DNA from: Apus apus
Lineage: Eukaryota; Chordata; Aves; Apodiformes; Apodidae
DNA length: 64,000 nt
Reading direction: 5' to 3'
NCBI RefSeq assembly: GCF_020740795.1
Contig: NC_067312.1
Location: forward strand, 59,086,405 to 59,150,404
Of this stretch, positions 52,744 to 60,400 are shown piece after piece; position 1 is the first letter of the stretch, and every line of letters begins with the position of its first letter. A program made the translations under genes and the position numbers. The notes beneath the pieces were generated by a model that saw only the letters and a list, made by a program, of their open reading frames with translations, made no database searches and had not been told where the DNA came from.

Positions 52744-53502
52744 TGTCAAGGTTTAATGCTGGGCCAGCAACTACAAAAATATCAAATGCTCTCTACTAAC
52801 TCCTCTCCCTTCTCAGAAAGAGAAAGGAAAGAGATGAAGGGAGAGCGATTTACCAGTTTGGAAACTAAACTAAAGCTGCTTTAACGAAATAGCAATGGTG
52901 AAAAAATAAAATAGTGAAACATATACAAACCACAAAGCCACTATTGCACCCCCTCCATAATGCTCACATCACATCCTCCTCGAGGCTGCAGGGCAGGCCC
53001 TGGGAAAGTCCCGGACTGAACTCCTAGACTCAGCAGCAGACAGGACCTGGATGTGGGAAAACATGGATTCAGGAAAGCTTGGATCAGGATCAAAGGCAGA
53101 AGCACGGATGGAGCCCTCCCAGGATGCCAGCCATGGACAAAGAGAGCTGGACCCTTGTGATCCCTCAGATTTATACCAAGTGTGACGTATATGGGACAGA
53201 ATCATCTGTTTGGTCAGTTCTGGTCACCTGTCCAGTCTGCTCCTCCCCAAAGGAGGGTTGCAGGTGTGACCCCTTTCCTCCCTTTTGATTCCAGAGTATA
53301 AGATGTTTAGCAGACTCAAGCAGTGGCCTTGGTTCTGAATTCTCCAGCAGGAACTGTAAACATCAAGCATTATCAGTCCTAGAAGCAGACACTGGCTGAA
53401 AAACATGCTGGTAATTTCAGGAGCTGCAGTTACTTAGAAGGCACTTAAATGAAAAGAAAATTTACCAAAGGAAAATTGATTGTCCTGGCTCAAACTAGGA
53501 CA
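52744..53502 (-). mobile_element. Solo LTR of an avian endogenous retrovirus (LTR A), minus orientation
   Basis: Read on the minus strand it begins TGTCCTAGTTTGAGCC and ends AACCTTGACA, i.e. TG...CA with the imperfect terminal inverted repeat common in avian LTRs. About 759 bp. A TATAAAT box sits at 53169-53175 (minus) just downstream of ATACGTCA, a CRE-like site, which marks the promoter. No gag, pol or env sequence adjoins it. The two immediate 5-bp flanks differ (GTTTC on the left, AAAAT on the right), so no intact target-site duplication. Nearly identical to LTR B over its central 400 bp. Confidence 0.85.
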
Positions 53503-54557
53503 AAATGGAATAGTTTGCTTGAAAAGCAAGAACGTGCATGATCGGATGCCATGTTGTATCCTGGTGTCACCCTTTTCTCCCTTGTCCTGTAGGAGGAGAA
53601 ATTTAGGGAAGAGTTAACTTTTGAGTTGTGCTTGGGGGTCAACAATTATCATTCACAAACTGAAACTTCATTGAAGTCAAGTCAAGGTTGGGATCTTGTG
53701 TAAGGGTTTTTAAGGCAGAAGGACACTGTTATTATGCTACCAAACTGGAATAAGGATTAAAAGGAAATCAGAAGATTAAAAAAAAAAAGTAAATTCAAAG
53801 GCAAAGTGCTGAAACAAAATTGGTCTTGGGACGCAACTATCCATGTAATGCAGCTAGTGATATATTAAGTGAAAGTGGTTTAGAAACATACACTAGAAGG
53901 GTTCTTTTCCTTATTCTTAGGGTGAGTCTGACTGGGCAATCACAGCAGAATATTCTCCCCAGCTCTTCTTCTGACTACAAAGAATCAAATACAATGCTTC
54001 TAATATTCATGGTCATGAGAAGGTAAAAAAACACTGACAGTTATGCATTAGCAAGGGGTCACAAACTATCTCATAGGCACTCCTCTGATCATACAATAAT
54101 GATAGAACAGTTTGGGATGGAAGGGATGCTAAAGACTTGTGTTTAATATTAAGGACACATGTCTTAATGGGTGAATGTGAGTTAATAATCATATTGGTAT
54201 GTGTGTTTTAGATAGGTCTTCAGGTGCTGTAAGCCAAGCAATACTTGATATTACTTGGCTGCTAGTAGCCACATTATTAAAAAGTAGCTGACATTAATTG
54301 GCAAGTGTAGACGTGCATTATTCTATAGCCACAGAGAACAGCATCAGTGAGTAACTGAAAGAAAGGAGGTAGCTAAGCAGTGCTTGACAATTCAACACAC
54401 CCTTGAAGAAAAGAGTGAGCAGCCAGATGAGAACATTTGCTTACTCTACAAAACCTTTCAAAGTTAGCAGGGGTGAGAGTCACCTGTGAAGAGCTGTGGG
54501 TGCCTAGGCAGTAAGAAAAGTTGATTAAATACAGAGTGGATAAAGATGTGTAGAAAC
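53503..54557. other. Spacer between the two inverted LTRs
   Basis: About 1.05 kb of AT-rich DNA with no retroviral gene, primer-binding site or polypurine tract that I can recognise. Contains a small CR1 remnant. The spacer forms the loop of the inverted repeat. Confidence 0.5.
54090..54150 (-). mobile_element. CR1 LINE 3'-terminal remnant, minus orientation
   Basis: 'aatgatagaacagtttggga' and 'tggaagggatgctaaagact' are the reverse of the CR1 3' end. About 60 bases only. Confidence 0.55.
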
Positions 54558-55387
54558 TGTCCTGGTTTGCACTAGGACACAACCAATTTTCTTTTTAGCA
54601 ATTATACTTCTCAGTTAAGTTGTTTCTCAGTGACGTACTTTCTGAAATTACCAGCATGTTTTTCAGCCAGTGTCTGCTTCTAGGACTGATAATGCTTGAT
54701 GTTTACAGTTCCTGCTGGAGAACAGTATGCAGAAAGGCTCTTGCTTATGCTTATTCCTATAGAAACCAAGGACACTGCTTGGGTCTGAAAAACTGGACAA
54801 AAAAAAAAAAAAAAAAAAGGGAGGAAAGGGGTCACACCTGCAACCCTTCTTTGGGGAGGAGCGGACCGGACCGGTGACCAGAACTGACCAAACAGATGAT
54901 TCTGTCCCATATACGTCACACTTGGTATAAATCTGAGGGATCACAAGGGTCCAGCTCTCTTTGTCCATGGCTGGCATCCTGGGAGGGCTCCATCCGTGCT
55001 TCTGCCTTTGATCCTGATCCAAGCTTTCCTGAATCCATGTTTTCCCACATCCAGGTCCTGTCTGCTGCTGAGTCTAGGAGTTCAGTCCGGGACTTTCCCA
55101 GGGCCTGCCCTGCAGCCTCGAGGAGGATGTGATGTGAGCATTATGGAGGGGGAAAAGTGCAATAGTGATTTTGTTCATATTGTTCGTATATATTTGTATG
55201 TATTTGTATACATGTCACTATTTTATTTTTTCATCATTACTGTTTAATTAAAGAAGCTTTAGTTTAGTTTCCAACCTGGTAAGTCTCTCCTTCTTCTCTT
55301 TTCTTCCCATTTCTGGGAAGGGAAAGGGATTAGTAGAGAGCATCTGGTATTTGTTTAATTCCTGGCCCGGTGTTGAACCTTGATACA
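54558..55387 (+). mobile_element. Solo LTR of an avian endogenous retrovirus (LTR B), plus orientation
   Basis: Begins TGTCCTGGTTTGCACTAGG and ends GAACCTTGATACA, about 830 bp. TATAAAT at 54926-54932 is preceded by ATACGTCA. An AATTAAAG near 55244 could serve as polyadenylation signal. It matches LTR A in opposite orientation, with 78 consecutive codons of conceptual translation identical in the centre. It differs by an extra segment around 54722-54765 and a long A run (54797-54817) not present in LTR A. The immediate flanks (GAAAC left, TTTCC right) are not a target-site duplication. No internal retroviral sequence. Confidence 0.87.
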
Positions 55388-56139
55388 TTTCCAAGTCACC
55401 TAGTACACACTTCGGTGCAAACTACTTTTATTTTACTTCCTTTTAATTTGTGTATTAATATCTTTGCAAGTCCAGCATCAGCAAGTCCAAAGGCAAGTGT
55501 AATGAGGTTGGAGAAACACGTGCTCATGCTGCACTGCCTCATAATCTGCTTCCTGTAGGCTGGGATTACAGTTTGCGTTTTCATCTGCGAAATACCGTAT
55601 GTTATAGCTGCTTCTCTTTGACTGTGAAAGGTATTTGGACATGTTCACTGTGGCACTTTTCCAACTTTGTGCGAACACTGAAAAGCCATCTTGCCGAAAG
55701 TGGACAGTTTAGTATGACTCGGTTGATCGTTTTTAAGGAGGAGGTTCGGTGATCCGAGACAAGAGAAGCGTTTCACTTGATGGAACCGCCTACCACTACC
55801 ATGCAAATATCTGAACCACTCAAAATGTCTCCGTCTGCGTTTAAGTAGATATATTCATACATTTAAAAATTTAAAAAAAAAAATTCCCAGAAGCGGGATG
55901 TGCCTTTCGCAGCGTTCACAGCACACTCTGCTGGCTGCTGTTTAAAGTCAACGCCGAGCACGGCAGGGACGGGCTCCTCGGCGCAGCAGCAACGCAGCCT
56001 GGGCAGGTAATTACCGTGGGGCGTTAGGACTGGGACGGGGAGGCGTTTCGGGTGCATTCTGAGGGTAGCAGGGAAGGCCTGCCAGGGAGTTCATCTAGTT
56101 TCACGAAAGAGAGGGACACCTGGGGGGGGAAGACTCGTG
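55388..56139. other. Intergenic DNA leading into the XPA CpG island
   Basis: AT-rich up to about 55890, then CpG content rises. No gene or repeat recognised. Confidence 0.45.
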
Positions 56140-56293
56140 CCTGCGCGGTAAGGGCACACCGGAGCGGTGCGGCGCCGCCGTCTTCGCCTCCCCGGCTTCA
56201 AGGGCAGGGCGGGCGCGGCCGCGGGGCCAAGCGGGGCTCGCTCGGGGGCTGCTCGGCCTTCAGCCGGCTTCGGATGGAGCGGCCCAGAGCGGC

Positions 56294-56301
56294 ATTTGCA
56301 T
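56294..56301 (+). promoter_or_regulatory. Perfect octamer motif ATTTGCAT
   Basis: Consensus POU/Oct binding site in the outer part of the XPA CpG island, 990 bases upstream of the ATG. The motif is seen; binding is inferred. Confidence 0.35.
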
Positions 56302-56634
56302 GACAAAGCCGTTCACGTGTCCCCCATCAGCAAGGGAGGCTGCAGCCTCCATTTCTTCTCCCCGTGCTCCCGCTCGGGGATCGGGCGCAACCGTTAAGAG
56401 GCCGCGTCGGGAATTTTGCGGAGGAAGCTCTCGGGGCCCAGCACGGTTCGGCTCGCCCAGGGCAGCGAGCAGCCGCGGTGCCGGTACCGCCGGGCGCCTG
56501 GCGGAGCCAGGGCACCAGCACGGCCGTGACACGCGCAGCCGCGGCGCTACTGCCGTGCCTTTCGCAGGAGGGCGAGCGTGGCTGGCGCTGCGGGGCCGGC
56601 GGGACGGGAGGCAGGCCGGGCGGCGGGCGCTGCC

Positions 56635-56645
56635 GCCGCCATCTT
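56635..56645 (-). promoter_or_regulatory. YY1-type motif
   Basis: GCCGCCATCTT, reverse complement of the AAGATGGCGGC form common at housekeeping promoters and often overlapping a transcription start. It lies 640 bases upstream of the XPA ATG, so it may mark another start site. Confidence 0.4.
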
Positions 56646-56982
56646 GTGCCGCCCCCCCGGCGGGCTGCGGCGGGGCCGGCCCTGGGGAGCGACCTGGAGC
56701 CGGGCGGCGTTTCCCGGACAAAGGGGGGGCTCGCTGGGTGACGCGGGGAAGGAATTCCCGCCGCGCGGGCGCGGGGGGGGGAGGGGGGGGCGGGGGATGG
56801 CGTTTTTTTCCGCGGGGCCTGGCGCGCGGGCTGCCGCAGAAAGCGCTGGAAACGGCCCAGCGCGGAAATCGCAGGGTCATCGCTTCCCCTCCCCCACCCG
56901 CCCGCCCGCCGCACCGGCAGCCCCCGCCCCACCCCCCCGTGCCCTGCAGCCCCCCGGGGCCGGGCCCCCCGGGACGGGCGGA

Positions 56983-56998
56983 CCCCCCCCCCCCCCCC
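56983..56998. repeat. C homopolymer (16) in XPA 5' flank
   Basis: Uninterrupted C run within a C-rich stretch (56880-57110). Confidence 0.9.
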
Positions 56999-57141
56999 AG
57001 CCACGCAGGCCGCAGCCCCCGCCCCGCCGGGCCCCGCGCGCCCCCTCCCCCCTCCCGCACCCCCCCAGCTCCCCCTGCCCCCCCCCTCCCGGCGCCCCCC
57101 GCGCGGCGGCGGGGCGGGGCGGGAGGCGAGGCGACGGCTGC

Positions 57142-57151
57142 GCGCATGCGC
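57142..57151. promoter_or_regulatory. NRF1-type palindrome
   Basis: GCGCATGCGC core, 130 bases upstream of the XPA ATG, with a related imperfect site (GCGCAGGCGCAG) around 57193-57204. A typical activator site of TATA-less CpG-island promoters. Confidence 0.5.
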
Positions 57152-57282
57152 GGGGGCCTCGCCCCTTCGCCCCCTCCCGCGCGCCCCGCCCGGCGCAGGC
57201 GCAGTGCGGCGGCGGCTCGCGAGGGGAAGGGCGAGTCGGCGCCGGCGGAGCGGGGGGGATCCGCGGGGCTCCGGCTGCCGCC

Positions 57283-57487
57283 ATGGCGGGCGCGGCCCCT
57301 GCTGCGGGCCCGGCCCCCGCGGAGGAGCAGCAGCAGCAGCAGGAGGAGGAGGAGGCGGCGGCCGCGCCCGCGGCGAGCGAGCGGCCGCCCCTCTCGGCGG
57401 CGGCGCTGGCGAAGATGGAGCGGAACCGGCGGCGGGCGCTGGCACTGCGGCAGGCGCGGCTGGCGGCCCGGCCCTACCCTGCCGCAG
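57283..57487 (+). CDS. XPA: XPA coding exon 1
   Basis: 205 coding nt, residues 1-68 plus one base of 69, donor CAG|GTCGGA. It has five Gln then four Glu residues (15-24) from CAG and GAG triplets, then an Ala run. It ends at ARPYPAA, lacking the Ala/Gly-rich tail that human exon 1 has after ARPYSA. The A/Q/E low complexity is unlike the human N-terminus. Confidence 0.9.
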
Positions 57488-60400
57488 GTCGGATGGCGGC
57501 GGCGGCCGCTCCCGGCCTGGCCGGGCGGCTCCCCCAGCCTTTTCCTTCCTAGGGGCGGGGGGGGGGGGGCGCTGTGCCGCCATCAGGCGCGCGGGGGCGG
57601 GAGAAGGGGGGACGGGAGAGGGAGCGGGGGGTGGGTTTGGGGGGGGGGGGGGGGGGGGGGGGGTTGAGGAGAAGCCGCGGCGAGCGAGGCCCCCCCACCC
57701 CCCCCGCACGTGGGGGAGGGGGGGCCCCTCGCGCTGGCGGCGCGGGGGGTGGGGGGGGGGAGCGCGAGGCGGCGCGCCCCCTGGCGGCGGCGGGCCCCGC
57801 TGAGCGCGCGGCGTCTCGTGTCTCTGCTGCAGGCGGCGCGCGGGGCCCCCCCAAGGTCGTGGACACGGGCGGGGGCTTCTTCCTGGAGGAGGCGGCGGAG
57901 GCGGCCGAGGCCGGGCCCGGGGCCGCCGAGAGGATCGTGCATCCCCCCGGTAAAGAGGGAAAAAAGAAAAAAAAAACCCACAAAACGACCGAAAGGAGAA
58001 AAATCGCAGCGGGGAGGGAGGGGGCGGCGGGTGGGGGAGGGGCGGCGGGGCCGCGTGCGCGGGCCCGGGGGGAGGGGCGGGCGGGAAGGGCCGGGCGAGG
58101 GCGGGATGGGCGCCTTTTTTTTTTTTTTTTCTTTTTTCTTTCGCCCTTTTTTTTTTTTCCCGGGCTTTTTTTTTTTTTCCCCTCCCTTTCTTCCTGCCCC
58201 CACCTCCTCCCCTTCCCCCTCCCTCTCCCATTTTTTTTTCCCCTTCCTCCTTCCTCCTGGCGCGTGCTGCTCTGGACGTGCTCGGGCTCCGGCGCCTCCC
58301 GGCTCCTTTCGGCACTAAAGCGGCTCGCAAATACGCGGCGATTAAAAACGAAGAATTTTAAGCCGCGGAACTGGGGCAGGCTCGGTGCCCTTGGGTACCG
58401 CCTGCCTTTTTTCTTTTTTTTTTTCTTTTTTTTTTTTTCCTTCTTTAAACGCCATTTTCCACCATTTTCTTTTTTTTTTGTTGTGGTTGTTGGGGAATTC
58501 GAATTTTTCCGACCGAAGTAAGTGTAAATCGGCGCGGCTTCCGTCGGGTGTGGGGATTCTGAGGTGGGTGGCTGGTTTCTGCCAAGATGGGGGGTGCCGC
58601 TGCAGCGCCAGCTCCGGTCGTTACAAAACGTGCTGACGCCATGCAGCCCGGTCGCTCGGTGGAGGATTTCGACATAACTGTCTTGCGATATTCGCAAAAA
58701 AAAAAAAAAAAAAAAAAAAAGGCAAATGGAGAAGTCAGGATCCCAAAATAGATCCACTTTCTTCTCCGGGATTGCCTTTGTCTTGCTTTGTTCTGCTCTG
58801 AATCGGCGGCAGGGCTGTTGGTGCAGTGTCTCTCTTTGTTAGAAATCGGCACCGGATTTCGGTAAGAGTGTAAACAGCTAGCCGCCCTACTTTTGAGGGG
58901 CTAATGCTTAACAATAAATGAAGGCGATCTGGGATGCCTCTGCACTGGGGGAGGGGATTTTTTTTTTTTTTTTGCTGTGTAATTCGTAATGTTACTGCAT
59001 TAATAAAAAGTCCTCACGTGCCAGGACTACTGCCTTAAATGATGAAATGTGATGCAAGAGCATGACTATGTGAAGTACTGAGCATCCCACTGTCGCTAGG
59101 AGGACTGAATTGGCATAAAATGTCGTCTTGGCTAGACCGAATCTGCTATAAATGCAATTAAAGATGTATGGCGCTGCATGTCAAACATTAATTTTCTGTT
59201 TCAGGTATTGTGAATATTCTGCAGCATTACCTCACTTTTCGGCTGGCGAAACTCCATAAATTGCTAATTTTGGGGCTAGAAGTACAATGTTACTGTTAGG
59301 GGGAACATGCCTTACAGCTGAGTTGAGCTGAATCAGTGTTTCTCGGTGTCCTGTGGAACACGAAGCGGGCGGCCATGACGCTGGAGGTGATCGACTCACC
59401 GAGGATTCGTCCAGAAGTGGTGGTTGGCACTGAAGACGAGTCTGGGCTTGGAGCAGTGCTGAGAGGGCTTGGGGAGAGGATTGTAGTGGAGCTCCATCCC
59501 CATTCCACTCCTAGCAGCTCTCTGGCCATCCACCTCCAGTTCTCCCCGTCGCAGTGGACAAAAGCGGTGCCAACCGCCCCGGGCCTCAGTTCAACTCGTT
59601 TAGGGAGAGGCAGGTGTGGCTGAGCTAGGAAGAAAACCGGAGCAGCACTGAGAATTAAGTGCCAGTGCAGCTCCCGTTCTGCTTCCAGCTCTAGCCATCC
59701 CTTGCTTTGCTTCCTCCTGTTCGTGCCTGCATGTCCTGTAAATCAGGACATAATTTGGAGGGCTGGAACGGAGGAAGCTGTAGGAGGGTGGATATTTAGC
59801 ACTTTTCTGGGGAAATGGGGAGGATTTTTTTTTTTTTTTTAAACAATGGCTAAGTTAAAACAAATGTGTGTTTGACTGTTGAAACCAGATACTTAACACA
59901 GAATCTTCCAGCAAGAATAGAAATGCACCAGCAGAGATGAGATTGCATGATAATTATTTTAAATTTGTACTGGTATCTTTCTGGAAAATTTTTCTTAGCA
60001 AAATGAAACTAGTCTGTAATTTACACTGTAAGAACTATAATATAAATGTTAAGTAAAATTGCCTGTGATACCAATTTCAGATGCTTGTTTTTACCATGGT
60101 AGTTCTTTAAAAAAAATTAAATTTCTTTCCATTAGCACCTGTAATAGAATTTGACTATCTCATCTGTGGAGACTGTGGCAAAGAATTCATGGACTCCTAC
60201 CTTATGCAGCACTTTGATTGGGCAACATGTGATAATTGCAGGTATTGCAAATAATCAGGAGAGGGAAGTTATACATAAAGACTGCTGGCTTTTAATTTAA
60301 TTACAATTTGTTTAATTAAAATGCTGTCAGTAAAGAAGCATTTTTCAGCAACTTCTGCACTTCCTGAAAAAGTAAATGGAAGTTGACTGATGAACCTGTT

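Larger units (their letters stand above)
56140..58120. promoter_or_regulatory. CpG island and TATA-less promoter of XPA
   Basis: Extreme GC and CpG density across the 5' flank, exon 1, intron 1 and exon 2 of XPA. No TATA box near the ATG; NRF1-like, YY1-like and octamer motifs occur instead. C-runs dominate the plus strand at 56880-57110 and G-runs at 57550-57760. Very long open frames on both strands (up to 667 codons, minus) are GC artefacts. Confidence 0.85.
57950..60135 (+). other. XPA intron 2, 2.19 kb
   Basis: Starts inside the CpG island. Contains a pyrimidine-rich tract with long T runs (58112-58258, 58402-58446), A25 (58696-58720), T runs at 58958-58973 and 59825-59840, and a CpG-richer patch at 59330-59640 whose 95-codon frame has no recognised domain. 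Ends TTCTTTCCATTAG. No nested gene supported. Confidence 0.8.

Noticed and set aside
53503-54557. Internal retroviral region (gag/pol/env) between the two LTRs
   Set aside because: The LTRs point in opposite directions and no primer-binding site, polypurine tract or retroviral protein motif is visible in the spacer.
52969-55132. The 78-codon frame found identically in both LTRs as a conserved gene
   Set aside because: It lies across the LTR promoter region (TATA box, CRE-like site). Identity reflects LTR duplication, not coding constraint.
57488-57552. XPA exon 1 reading on to a stop at 57552 (a short 89-aa protein)
   Set aside because: The donor at 57488 in phase 1 joins perfectly to exon 2 and continues the XPA homology. 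The readthrough sequence has no XPA similarity.
56327-58757. Open frames of 667 and 402 codons on the minus strand and 455 and 315 codons on the plus strand around XPA exons 1-2
   Set aside because: Pro/Arg/Gly/Lys homopolymer-like translations of GC-rich and homopolymer DNA. They cross the XPA exons in wrong frames and have no family features.
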